NCBI RefSeq assembly: GCF_032598905.1 | Contig: NZ_CP122458.1 | Location: forward strand, 5,729,001-5,793,000 | Length of the DNA stretch: 64,000 bases | Direction: 5' to 3' | DNA from: Streptomyces sp. 11x1 | GTDB taxonomy: Bacteria > Actinomycetota > Actinomycetes > Streptomycetales > Streptomycetaceae | In this document: piece after piece, positions 8,270-16,041 of the stretch | Numbering within the stretch: the first letter of the stretch is position 1 | Layout of the letters: every line of letters starts with the position of its first letter | Position numbers and translations under genes: made by a program | Notes under the pieces: generated by a model | Told to the model about the DNA's origin: nothing | Seen by the model: the letters and a program-made list of their open reading frames with translations, nothing else | Database searches by the model: none

Positions 8270-9975
8270 TCGCCGCCATCAAGCCCGCCGGGACCAACAC
8301 CCGTGGCCTGCTCGCCTACCTCTACGGCCGCGGAACCCACGACGAGCACTTCGACCCGCACATCGTGGCCGGCTTCGCGATGCTCGGCATGCCCGACCCC
8401 GGCCGCGACGAGAACGCCACCCTCACCGAACTCGCCCGCCACCTCGACGAACCCGTCCGCCTGCGCAACAGCGAGTTCGGCAAGAAGGTCACCGACCACG
8501 TCTGGCACTGCCCCGTCCGCGCCGCCCCCGAGGACCGCTACCTCTCCGACACCGAGTGGGCCGAGATCGCCCAGCGCATCGTCCAGGCCGCCGGCATCGC
8601 CCCGGCCGGTGACGACCTGGGCTGCCGTTGGATCGCCGTACGCCACGCCGACGACCACATCCACATCCTCGCCACCACCGTCCGCGAAGACGGCCGCCGC
8701 CCGGGGCTCCACGACAGCGGCCTCCGCGTCGGCGACGCTTGCCGCGAGATCGAGAAGGACTACGGGCTGCGCCGCCTGAAGAAGGGTGATGGCACCGGAG
8801 CCCGCCGCCCCACCCAGGCCGAGATGCACAAGGCCGAACGCCTCGGCTGGGACCAACCCAGCCCCGCCTGGCTCCAGGACCGCATCCGCGCCGCCATCCC
8901 CCACGTGACCGGCGCCGAGGAATTCATCACCTACCTGCAAGCCAGCGGCATCGAGGTCCAGGTCCGGCGCGGCCCGTCAGGCGATCTCCTCGGCTACGCC
9001 GTCGGCCGCCCCGGCGACGTCAACGAGGCCGGCGAGCAGATCTACCACCCCGGAAGCAAGATCTCCCCCGACCTCTCCCTGCCCAAAATCAAGGCCCGCC
9101 TCGAATCCAGCCGACCTGAAGAACACCCCACCGCCCGCCGCAACCACCCCAGCAGCCCCTGGCACCAAGCCACCGACGCACTCGACACCCTCCACACCGA
9201 CCTCGCCGACGACACCCACGCCCAGGCCCACATCACCGCCCTCGGCGAACTGCTCGAAGCCACTGCCCAGAAGGTTCCCGCCCATCTGCAGGGCGAACTC
9301 CGGGCCGCCTCGAAGGCGTTCGCCCGGGCCCAGCGCTCCCAGATCCGGGCCGAAGACCGAGCCGCCCACGCCCTGCGCAGCGCGGCACGCGACATCGTCC
9401 ACACCGCCACCGGCCCCGACGGCAGCGCCCTGGCCGCCCTGGTCGCAGCCCTCGTCTGGGCCACCATCGTCGCCAGGCGCTGGCATCAAGCGAAGCACCA
9501 CGCCCACCAGGCCGACGCCGCTCGCCAAGCCGTCCAGCACCTTCAGATAGCCGCCGACCGCGCACTCGCCCCTACACTCGCCGACCTCACCTCCCGGCCA
9601 CCCCGGGATCAAGCCCGCCGCGTTCTCGCGAACGACGTACGAGCAGCCGTCCCCGACCACGCTGAGCGGATCCTCACCGACCCGGCCTGGCCGGCGCTCG
9701 CCACCGTCCTCGCAGACGCCGAAGCGCGCGGCCACCAACCCCACCAACTCCTCAAAGAAGCCGCCGATCAACGCGAGCTGACCACCGCCCGCCAACCCGC
9801 CCGCGTCCTCATCACCCGTATCCAGCACGCCGGCCGCAACCCGGCACCCAACCGCCGCGCCGAAGCCGCCCGCCTGCAGACGACCACGGCAGGCTCGATC
9901 CCCACTCAGCAGACCCGAAACGGTCGGCTCCCAGCAGTGAACCGTTCCGGGTTCGGTAGGGACTCGATCATTTGA
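8266..9975 (+). CDS. MOBP/VirD2-type relaxase, 3' end cut by the IS3 element
   Basis: The reading frame encodes 569 residues, about the first 557 from the element and the last dozen from the IS. The N-terminal relaxase domain (to about residue 270) has the metal-binding histidine motif RHADDHIHI at about 126-134, preceded by WHCPVRAAPEDRYLSD. The relaxase should nick at oriT and lead the strand into the recipient. The C-terminal half is helical and charged. The GTG start overlaps mobC. Because the IS begins at 9938, the native C-terminus is lost; the catalytic domain is intact, so activity may survive. Confidence 0.87.
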   Translation: MIAAIKPAGTNTRGLLAYLYGRGTHDEHFDPHIVAGFAMLGMPDPGRDENATLTELARHLDEPVRLRNSEFGKKVTDHVWHCPVRAAPEDRYLSDTEWAEIAQRIVQAAGIAPAGDDLGCRWIAVRHADDHIHILATTVREDGRRPGLHDSGLRVGDACREIEKDYGLRRLKKGDGTGARRPTQAEMHKAERLGWDQPSPAWLQDRIRAAIPHVTGAEEFITYLQASGIEVQVRRGPSGDLLGYAVGRPGDVNEAGEQIYHPGSKISPDLSLPKIKARLESSRPEEHPTARRNHPSSPWHQATDALDTLHTDLADDTHAQAHITALGELLEATAQKVPAHLQGELRAASKAFARAQRSQIRAEDRAAHALRSAARDIVHTATGPDGSALAALVAALVWATIVARRWHQAKHHAHQADAARQAVQHLQIAADRALAPTLADLTSRPPRDQARRVLANDVRAAVPDHAERILTDPAWPALATVLADAEARGHQPHQLLKEAADQRELTTARQPARVLITRIQHAGRNPAPNRRAEAARLQTTTAGSIPTQQTRNGRLPAVNRSGFGRDSII

Positions 9976-9987
9976 GAGGATCGAGTC

Positions 9988-10314
9988 ATGGCACGCCCTT
10001 CCCAGTACCCGCTTGAGCTGCGCAAACGAGCTGTCCGCATGGTCGCCGAGGTGCGGCCGGAGTACGACACCGAGTGGTCCGCGATGAAGGCCGTCGCGTC
10101 GAAACTCGGCATCGGCACGACCGAGACGCTGCGTAAGTGGGTGCGGCAGGACCAGATCGACGCCGGCACCCGGCCGGGCACGACGACGGATGAGTCGGCG
10201 GAACTGAAGCGGCTGAAGAAGGAGAACGCTGAGCTGAAGAGGGCGAACGACATCCTCAAGGCAGCAGCGTCTTTCTTCGCGGCCGAGCTCGACCGGCCAC
10301 ACACACGCTCGTAG
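9988..10314 (+). CDS. IS3-family transposase OrfA
   Basis: This 108-residue protein has an HTH domain (PLELRKRAVRMVAEV; KLGIGTTETLRKWVRQDQ) and a C-terminal leucine-zipper-like heptad region (ELKRLKKENAELKRANDILK). It binds the terminal repeats. The ATG at 9988 follows GAGAGGA. OrfA ends at 10314 while the orfB frame (-1) is open from 10233, so an OrfAB fusion by programmed -1 frameshift is expected. Confidence 0.92.
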   Translation: MARPSQYPLELRKRAVRMVAEVRPEYDTEWSAMKAVASKLGIGTTETLRKWVRQDQIDAGTRPGTTTDESAELKRLKKENAELKRANDILKAAASFFAAELDRPHTRS

Positions 10315-11240
10315 CGTTCATCGACGAGCACAAGGGCCGCTTCGGCGGCGTCGAGCCGATCTGCCGGGTCCTCACCGACCACGACTGCAAGATCGCCCCC
10401 TCCACCTACTACGCACACCGCAAACGCCAGGACGCCCCCGCGGCCCGCACCGTCCGCGACACCGAACTGAAGCCCCTGATCAAGGAGGCGTACGACACCA
10501 ACTACCGTGTCTACGGTGCCAGAAAGATCTGGCGCCACCTGAACCGACAAGGCCATTCCGTGGCCCGCTGCACCGTCGAACGCCTCATGCGCGAACTCGG
10601 CATCACCGGCGCCGTCCGCGGCAAGAAGGTGATCACCACGATCCCCGACCCCATCGCACCCAGGGCACCGGACCTGGTCGACCGCGACTTCGTCGCCGAC
10701 GCACCGAACCGCTGCTGGGTCGCAGACTTCACCCACGTGGCGACCTGGACCGGCGTCGTCTACGTCGCCTTCGTCGTGGACACCTTCTCGCGCCGCATCG
10801 TCGGCTGGTCGGCCGCCACCACGAAGGAGACCCGGCTCGTCCTGGACGCGCTGGAGATGGCCTTGTGGCAACGCGACCGCGACCAACGCCCCCACATTCG
10901 AGGCGAGTTGATACATCACTCGGACGCCGGGTCGCAATACACGTCGTTCAAGCTGGCCGACCATCTGGATGCCGCCGGCATCGCGGCGAGCATCGGCTCG
11001 GTCGGGGACGCCCTGGACAACGCCCTGATGGAATCGACGATCGGACTCTACAAAACCGAGTTGATCAAGCCCCAGCGGCCGTGGCGAACGCTCTCCCAGG
11101 TCGAGCTCGCCACCGCCGAGTGGGTCGACTGGTACAACCACAGTCGACTCCACGGTGAGATAGGGCACATCCCGCCCGTCGAGTACGAAGCAAACCACTA
11201 CCTCAGCACCACGAAACCCCAGGTCACGCCCAACATCTGA
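10233..11240 (+). CDS. IS3-family transposase OrfB (made as OrfAB by -1 frameshift)
   Basis: The frame opens after a stop at 10230-10232 and has no clear start of its own in the overlap with orfA; coding similarity is clear from about 10293. The product has an HTH_21-like part (YRVYGARKIWRHLNRQGH) and an integrase-type DDE core: Asp in CWVADFTHV, Asp in IHHSDAGSQY, Glu in DNALMESTIG. The C-terminus WVDWYNHSRLHGEIGHIPP is typical of IS3 transposases. All catalytic residues are present, so the copy may be active. The exact slippery site was not resolved. Confidence 0.88.
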   Translation, partial: AEEGERHPQGSSVFLRGRARPATHTLVAFIDEHKGRFGGVEPICRVLTDHDCKIAPSTYYAHRKRQDAPAARTVRDTELKPLIKEAYDTNYRVYGARKIWRHLNRQGHSVARCTVERLMRELGITGAVRGKKVITTIPDPIAPRAPDLVDRDFVADAPNRCWVADFTHVATWTGVVYVAFVVDTFSRRIVGWSAATTKETRLVLDALEMALWQRDRDQRPHIRGELIHHSDAGSQYTSFKLADHLDAAGIAASIGSVGDALDNALMESTIGLYKTELIKPQRPWRTLSQVELATAEWVDWYNHSRLHGEIGHIPPVEYEANHYLSTTKPQVTPNI

Positions 11241-11267
11241 GCTCTCTACGGAACCCGGAACGGTTCA

Positions 11268-11577
11268 GTTGAAGTTTCTCGCCGATGCGAGGGTCGACAC
11301 AGGGATCGAACTCCGGGGCCTCGGATCGAAGACGAAGAAGAAGTCGTACACCTGGAGCATCAACCTCCCATCCGGGCACAAGTGGGTTTTCTACCACGGC
11401 AGGCGCTACGTCCGAGGGGTGGAATACGGCTACCACTGCCAGAGTCTGACGAGCCACGTCAAGTCGTACACGGCGAAGGGGCGCTCCTTCTCGTCGGTCA
11501 ACTACGACGATGGCTACCGCTGTGACAAGAAGCCGCGGGACGGGCTGGCCAAGATAGCGATCAACAAGGGGTGCTGA
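11268..11577 (+). pseudogene. 5'-truncated hypothetical gene, cut by the IS3 element
   Basis: About 100 codons remain, encoding a basic, cysteine-containing segment (KKKSYTWSINLPSGHKW; GYHCQSLTSHVKSY; DGYRCDKKP; NKGC). The frame is open into the IS end with no own start except a TTG at 11269 that has no ribosome site. The upstream part has been removed by the IS insertion. I do not recognise the family; the cysteine pattern suggests an extracellular domain. The next gene starts 2 bases after its stop, so the two were probably one operon. Confidence 0.6.
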
Positions 11578-11579
11578 AC

Positions 11580-12230
11580 GTGAACAGACCATTGCGCGGC
11601 GCAGCCGCGCTCGTTGTCATCCTGGTGACAGCTTCCTGCACGGCGGACGCAGCACCGCAGGCCGGACCGTCCGCGAGCAAGACATCCGCGGCGAGCCGCG
11701 CGGTACCGAAGAACTGGACCTGTCAGAAGGCGACGTTCCACTGGGGCAAGGTGACGAAGCGGGAGAAGCTGGCCGCTGTGTCCGACGCGCAGGAAGTGCA
11801 CGTTCAGGCTGGAGAAACCGTCGAGTCGACGTTCGACCTCGTTCCACTCCGCACACTGAAGGCGACCATCTCGCCGTCGCTTCCGGACAGCACGCTGGAC
11901 CCGCAGGCTGCCGTCGACTCTCTTGCGGAGCAGACCGGGCTCGATTTGATGAAGGTGGGCACGACGTTCACCTTGAGCGAGGGTGACAAGACCCTCAAAA
12001 CGTCGTCCGGAAAGTTTGACGGTGTGCTGGTGGCTGTAGTGGGGGTCGACACGGTCGAGGCATCCTTTGTCTACGGCTGTGGCAGCAAGGGGCAGGAAGC
12101 TGTGCGGGGTACCTTGACCACGTGGTCGCCAGCCACATACTCCGCGCTGTTCACATGTGGCATCCGCGAGGATCTCTCGGCTGTCGAAATCGAGGCCGAG
12201 GCCCTGCTGTGCGGAGAGCAGAGCAGCTGA
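11580..12230 (+). CDS. Predicted lipoprotein, unknown function
   Basis: The protein has 216 residues from GTG at 11580 (AAGGGG upstream); an earlier in-frame GTG at 11571 is possible. The N-terminus VNRPLRGAAALVVILVTASC is a lipoprotein signal with cysteine as the expected first mature residue, followed by a small-residue linker. The mature part carries WTCQKATFHWGKV and repeated acidic/valine strands, with further cysteines (YGCGSKG, FTCGIRED, LLCGEQSS). No known family is evident. It lies just inside the right end of the integrative element as a cargo gene, adjacent to the fragment at 11268-11577. Confidence 0.7.
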   Translation: MNRPLRGAAALVVILVTASCTADAAPQAGPSASKTSAASRAVPKNWTCQKATFHWGKVTKREKLAAVSDAQEVHVQAGETVESTFDLVPLRTLKATISPSLPDSTLDPQAAVDSLAEQTGLDLMKVGTTFTLSEGDKTLKTSSGKFDGVLVAVVGVDTVEASFVYGCGSKGQEAVRGTLTTWSPATYSALFTCGIREDLSAVEIEAEALLCGEQSS

Positions 12231-12251
12231 GCGGCATCTGAGCTCAAGTCG

Positions 12252-12297
12252 GTCCTCGTGTGTGCGATACCCGGCCGGGCATCGCACACACGAGGAC
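12252..12297. terminator. Long hairpin, probable terminator after the lipoprotein gene
   Basis: A perfect 17-bp stem (GTCCTCGTGTGTGCGAT and its complement at 12281-12297) with a 12-base loop begins 21 bases after the lipoprotein stop. Confidence 0.75.
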
Positions 12298-12923
12298 GGG
12301 CCGGTACGTCCGCACAGCCGCTTGGGAGAGCGGGCAGTGCGTGGCGATACTCGCCGTGGGGAACGCCGGTGTTGCAGCCGGGGCGCCATAGGCGCTGGGC
12401 GCGAAGGACCGGCTACACCCGCCTGGAAGCCGAGCAGTTCGGGACGCGGGCCGACGTACTTCGGCGGCACCGCCTCCTGAGAGGCGCTGGAGCTGAAGCT
12501 GGGGCCGCCGCGTGATCCAGGACCGCTTCACGTCGGATCCAGCGCCGCGCGGTCAAAGCGGTCAACACCACCTCAGGCCCCCGTGGCGTCCGTCCGGGCA
12601 GGTTTCTGGCGAGGATTCTCGGCTGCACGCACCCCCCGGGCTCATGGACGGCAGGGACTGGCGGAACGTCGGTTCTCGGCCGTATCGCGCTGCGCTGTGT
12701 CGCGGCATTGTCTTGTACCACCGAGGGGCCATGACGCCCGGACAACTGCAGGTTCTCGGGAGAGTGCTGGTCACATCGCTCAAGATGCGTGAGCAATGCG
12801 TGAGCGGACGGCGCGGCAACATATGGATGCAGCGGTAGGTTCGGAGCTTCCTGCGAGCCACTGATCAGGGAAAACGGGATTTGCTGTGATCGTGCGGCAC
12901 CCGCAAAAACAACCCCACCAGCC
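12298..12923. other. Element right end without a confident gene
   Basis: Open frames exist on both strands (for example 12512-12838 and the complement of 12562-12861), but none shows a ribosome site together with a recognisable domain. The stretch contains the candidate arm site at 12786-12805 and leads into attR. It may hold decayed coding sequence. Confidence 0.5.
12786..12805 (+). repeat. Candidate integrase/excisionase arm site, right end
   Basis: TGCGTGAGCAATGCGTGAGC matches 1880-1899 at 19 of 20 bases in the same orientation. It lies about 120 bases inside attR. Confidence 0.5.
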
Positions 12924-12966
12924 CTTGTAATGCGTAGGTCGTCGGTTCGAATCCGACAGGGGGCTC
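12924..12966 (+). repeat. attR: 43-bp copy of the tRNA-Thr 3' half
   Basis: Identical to 1746-1788. The 5' half of the tRNA is absent here, so this is the displaced chromosomal 3' end and marks the right boundary of the element. Confidence 0.93.
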
Positions 12967-12976
12967 TTTTGGAACC

Positions 12977-13001
12977 CCAGGTCAGACCCCATCTGACCTG
13001 G
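12977..13001 (+). terminator. Original tRNA-Thr terminator, displaced by the element
   Basis: CCAGGTCAGA pairs with TCTGACCTGG across a 5-base loop and is followed by TCCTTTT. A similar hairpin (ACCCCCAGGACAG ... CTGACCTGGGGTTT) follows the intact tRNA at about 1793-1828, so the element brought its own copy. Confidence 0.75.
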
Positions 13002-13279
13002 TCCTTTTGCTTTCCGTGAACGAGTCTCGCTGCGTCTGACCGGTCCGAGGCGCACCGCTCGGGGGCGCCCGTGGACAACCGGTGGACAAGCGTGCCGCGA
13101 GCGTGCGGCGTGGTGGACGAGCCGGTGTACGAGAACCGGGCTGGCGTGCCAGAGGTGATGGGGCTGCCGGACCTGGTACGCGGGGCTGACGGAGGCAGCG
13201 CTGTTGGGGGGCCCATAAATCGAGGGAGCTGAGACGGCTACTGGTGAAGCCGGAGTCATTGGTGCGGAGGAGTCCGGTC

Positions 13280-14101
13280 GTGAACGTTATGCGCTTCGAT
13301 GGCGGAGTCGGGGACTTCACCCTCGGTGTCCAGGAGGAGAGCGTCCAGCTGCTCAGGGGCATGGGCACGATCTGCTTGCAGTTGGGGTTGGAGGTCAAGG
13401 CCCCACCCGCTCAGGACGTCGGCAGGTTCCTGGCGCTTCAAGCTGACCCCTACGGCATTCATGGGTCGTACCAGCGAACGCTCCTCGGCCGAGTGACGGA
13501 GATGCTGCCGTTCACGCCCGAGACCGGCATCGAGCGCCGCACCCTCAAGTTCCTGCTCACCGCCGCACAGCTCCACGCGATCAACGAGGCCCGCGACGGA
13601 GACCTGCGGATGGAGCTGGAGGTGACAGGGACGCTGCCTCAGGCGACCGGATACCCCGGGAGCACGACGGAAGTGCTGCACTTCAGCGTTGCCAGGAGTC
13701 GCTGGATCGATCAGATCAACGCTCTCGGCCCCTCGGTCGCCTTCGAGATGAGGGTGCCCTTTCCGTTGGAGGACGACCCGCGGGCCGAGCCGGCGCAGCA
13801 CCTGCGGTCCGCGCAGCGTCGGCTCCTCGACGGCGACATCGACGGCGCGATCCTTGACGCTCGCCGAACCCTTGAGTGGATCAGGCTCCACAGCGGTTGG
13901 ACGTGGCCGCTCAACAAGGACAGCCGTCTGCGGGGAAAGGGCGAGCGGTGGGCGGCGATCCGCTCGGTCGTCGAGGACCAGGCGAGCGGATCGGTGCACG
14001 CGGATGCCGTCACCTCGGCATTCAAGTACAGCGCGGACGAGGCGAAGGCGTTGATCAGCATCGCCGCCGCGTTGCTGACGGTGGTCGATCGACCTGCCTG
14101 A
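13280..14101 (+). CDS. Hypothetical protein
   Basis: From GTG at 13280 (CGGAGGAG upstream) the product has 273 residues; an in-frame GTG at 13244 would add 12. It is soluble, with no signal peptide or membrane segment. The N-terminal half looks beta-rich (FDGGVGDFTLGVQEESVQLL; LEVTGTLPQATG) and the C-terminal half helical (AQHLRSAQRRLLDGDIDGAI; ADAVTSAFKYSADEAKALIS). I do not recognise the family. It sits immediately outside attR, so it is either old chromosomal sequence or part of an earlier island. Confidence 0.65.
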   Translation: MNVMRFDGGVGDFTLGVQEESVQLLRGMGTICLQLGLEVKAPPAQDVGRFLALQADPYGIHGSYQRTLLGRVTEMLPFTPETGIERRTLKFLLTAAQLHAINEARDGDLRMELEVTGTLPQATGYPGSTTEVLHFSVARSRWIDQINALGPSVAFEMRVPFPLEDDPRAEPAQHLRSAQRRLLDGDIDGAILDARRTLEWIRLHSGWTWPLNKDSRLRGKGERWAAIRSVVEDQASGSVHADAVTSAFKYSADEAKALISIAAALLTVVDRPA

Positions 14102-14276
14102 ACAGACCGCATGTGATGCACAGCACTAGCCGCCGGCGGCGGCATATGAGGTGAGACTCACCGCTCACATCGCGGCTACCCCGCGGAGATAATCTTGATC
14201 GTGCCCCCTGTCAAGCGGGACCGAGGATCTCGATTCAGTGGAGCGCCTCATGCTGACGCGCCCGACCGTCGGTCGT

Positions 14277-15047
14277 TCACGAGATGACCAGGAGGAAGAC
14301 GAGTACGGCTATCACCACGCTGTTGGTCGAGTGCACGATGATACCCATCCACGCGCTACGAAACCGCTTGGTGGGATACGCGAAGAGCAGGCCACCGATG
14401 ATGGAGAGGGGAATCCCCCACGGTTGGTGCAGATGGTAGAGGCCCATCAGGACGCCGTTGGCGGCCCAGTCCGCCCGGCCGAAGACGCCGCTCATGCGGG
14501 GCAGCAGCAGCCCGCGAAACAGCAGTTCCTCGCCGAGCACTGTGTTGAACAGCAGCATCACCAGGATCAGTACGAACAGGCCCCAGTCGCCGCGTATCAG
14601 GTCCTGGCCGGAGGGCGAGGAGAGGATCTCCCCGAAGTCGCGGTTGGACGGTGCGGGCAGGCCGGACGTGGCGAACTGGCGCGCGACGAGGACGAGGATG
14701 AACGGTACGGTCCACCACCAGAGCCGACCCCCGCGCCGTCCTTTGTGGTCGGAGGGGGCGCGAAGCCACAGGGCCTCGCGCACCACGCTCCACCGGAGGC
14801 TGCCCTGCTCCTTCCCGACGAGCACCAGGACGAGCACGCACTGCCAGATGAGCCCGGCGGTGAGGGCGATGATGAGGGTCACCGCGAACCGGTTCGCGGT
14901 CGGGTCCGGGCCGGCCGCCGCCGGGGCCACCACCCAGGCGAGCAGCGCCATGGGTGCGGCCGCGGCGGCCCACACGGCGAGCACCCGTGCCAACGAGTAC
15001 TGCGGTATCGCCCGGGTTGTGTGGCCGGCGTTGATGGTCGAGGGCAT
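14277..15047 (-). CDS. CPBP-family intramembrane metalloprotease
   Basis: The 256-residue protein has about six to eight hydrophobic segments and the CPBP/Abi motifs: EELLFRGLLLPRM with the paired glutamates and arginine, then a second conserved histidine segment (GLYHLHQPWG) and IIVHSTNS. Members cleave peptides within the membrane, as in CAAX processing or bacteriocin self-immunity; the substrate cannot be told here. It is flanked by gaps and remnants and stands alone. The start at 15047 (ATG) has no strong ribosome site. Confidence 0.8.
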   Translation of the reverse strand: MPSTINAGHTTRAIPQYSLARVLAVWAAAAAPMALLAWVVAPAAAGPDPTANRFAVTLIIALTAGLIWQCVLVLVLVGKEQGSLRWSVVREALWLRAPSDHKGRRGGRLWWWTVPFILVLVARQFATSGLPAPSNRDFGEILSSPSGQDLIRGDWGLFVLILVMLLFNTVLGEELLFRGLLLPRMSGVFGRADWAANGVLMGLYHLHQPWGIPLSIIGGLLFAYPTKRFRSAWMGIIVHSTNSVVIAVLVFLLVIS

Positions 15048-15432
15048 GCGTCGACGGTTTCAGAGGCATTCGCCAACCTCGATCCAGCCAGCCGGTCAGT
15101 CACCGGTAGGGGTATCCCTACCAGCCCTCTCCAGTCGTTGCGAGCAACGGGGCGAGTCCTCCTCATCCAACTCCTCGACCTGCCGGTCGGCGGTGCTCAA
15201 GTAGCCCTCACCACGGCGTCGAACTCGTCGCCGGTCAAGTTCGTATGACCGTGGCCGCAGCCAGCCACTCCCTTGACCATCCGCACATCGGCCAGACCCG
15301 TAGGGTGCGGCTCTTCCTCACTAGCTTTTTTCCAACCGATCACGTGTCTGACCTGCTTGTTTGAAGTTCGTGATCTTCGGGTTCGGGCGTGCAGGGTGCC
15401 GGTGTTCTCGTCGTCGAGCCTGGAGGTCCGCC
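15048..15432. other. Gap with no recognisable gene
   Basis: There is no frame with both a start signal and recognisable protein features. A plus-strand tail ending LLDLPVGGAQVALTTASNSS at 15248 could be the 3' end of a lost gene. The stretch begins a 3-kb zone of remnants. Confidence 0.4.
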
Positions 15433-15714
15433 GTGCCCACGTCCGCTGCTGTCATCAAGCGCCGACTGGGTGATCTCGAAACCCGGGCTGTCGAACTCCG
15501 CGAGCGGATCGCGGTGTTGCAACGGGAGGCGGTCCAGGTCGAAGAGCAGGTCACGCGCTGGCGTATCGGCGGTGAGGTCTTCGAGGAGGTTGAACGGGAA
15601 CTGCGCGAGGGCAGGGCTGGTGGCCGGGCCACCGGGGCGCCGGCGTGTGCATGCATTCGCCCGCCGCTGGCAGGTGACGGGTCTGCTCGCCGAGCTCCAC
15701 GACCGGCTGCGTGA
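15433..15714 (+). CDS. Small coiled-coil ORF, probably truncated
   Basis: From GTG at 15433 the frame encodes 93 residues. The first 60 form a clear heptad coiled coil (KRRLGDLETRAVELRERIAV, EEVERELREG), and the end turns into an arginine-rich tail that looks out of frame. A neighbouring frame continues more plausibly (LLAELHDRLRDRVRDREG), so a frameshift is likely near 15610. Its closeness to the IS630 remnant suggests association with that element. Function unknown. Confidence 0.4.
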   Translation: MPTSAAVIKRRLGDLETRAVELRERIAVLQREAVQVEEQVTRWRIGGEVFEEVERELREGRAGGRATGAPACACIRPPLAGDGSARRAPRPAA

Positions 15715-15752
15715 CCGCGTGCGGGACAGGGAGGGCCGCTCACCGGACCGGG

Positions 15753-15914
15753 TGGATCTGGCCCTGGCTCAAGCGAAGCATCGTCAACTTCCTGCTCGCC
15801 GGCATCGACGACCTTGAAGCGCTCGTCCGCAGCCGACTCAAGCAGATCCTGTACCGGCCCGACGCGATCACCGGCTGCCTCACCGACACCGGACTGATCA
15901 CGAAGCCACCATGA
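15753..15914 (+). pseudogene. 3' remnant of an IS630-type transposase
   Basis: About 53 codons match the end of IS630-family DDE transposases: a tryptophan/lysine segment (WPWLKRSIVNFLLAGIDDLE) followed by ALVRSRLKQILYRPD and the terminal GCLTDTGL. The catalytic region is missing. Confidence 0.6.
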
Positions 15915-16041
15915 TCCATCACGGCGATGCTACGGATTCACCCCGAGTACCGCCGCCGCGGAGATCCACTGCCGTCGTACCTGCGCATTCAAAACCGTCC
16001 CATAGCGGACCTTGCTCGTGATCTGGTGCTGTAGTGCCGGG

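Larger units (their letters stand above)
9938..11267 (+). mobile_element. IS3-family insertion sequence (1330 bp)
   Basis: Terminal inverted repeats match at 23 of 25 positions: 9938-9962 begins TGAACCGTTCCGGGTTCGG and 11243-11267 is its complement. Inside are orfA and orfB in the IS3 arrangement. No target duplication is present (CAG on the left, GTT on the right) and different genes abut the two ends, so the element has probably caused a deletion or recombined since insertion. Confidence 0.9.
1746..12966. mobile_element. Integrative mobilizable element in tRNA-Thr (about 11.2 kb)
   Basis: The element lies between 43-bp attL and attR repeats. In order it carries integrase and XRE regulator (minus strand), then excisionase-like protein, DUF3631 ATPase, DUF2637 protein, MobC and relaxase (plus strand), an IS3 element, a gene fragment and a lipoprotein. 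This is the gene set of Streptomyces integrative elements of the AICE/IME kind. No FtsK/TraB-type DNA translocase is visible, so it is best read as mobilizable with help, or as a decayed AICE. The relaxase 3' end is broken by the IS, so mobility may be lost. Confidence 0.88.

Noticed and set aside
12512..12838. Possible gene at the element right end
   Set aside because: No ribosome site and no recognisable domain; the composition fits either strand.
13071..13093. GTGGACAACCGGTGGACAAG as DnaA boxes outside attR
   Set aside because: Two partial matches with no other origin features; chance is likely.
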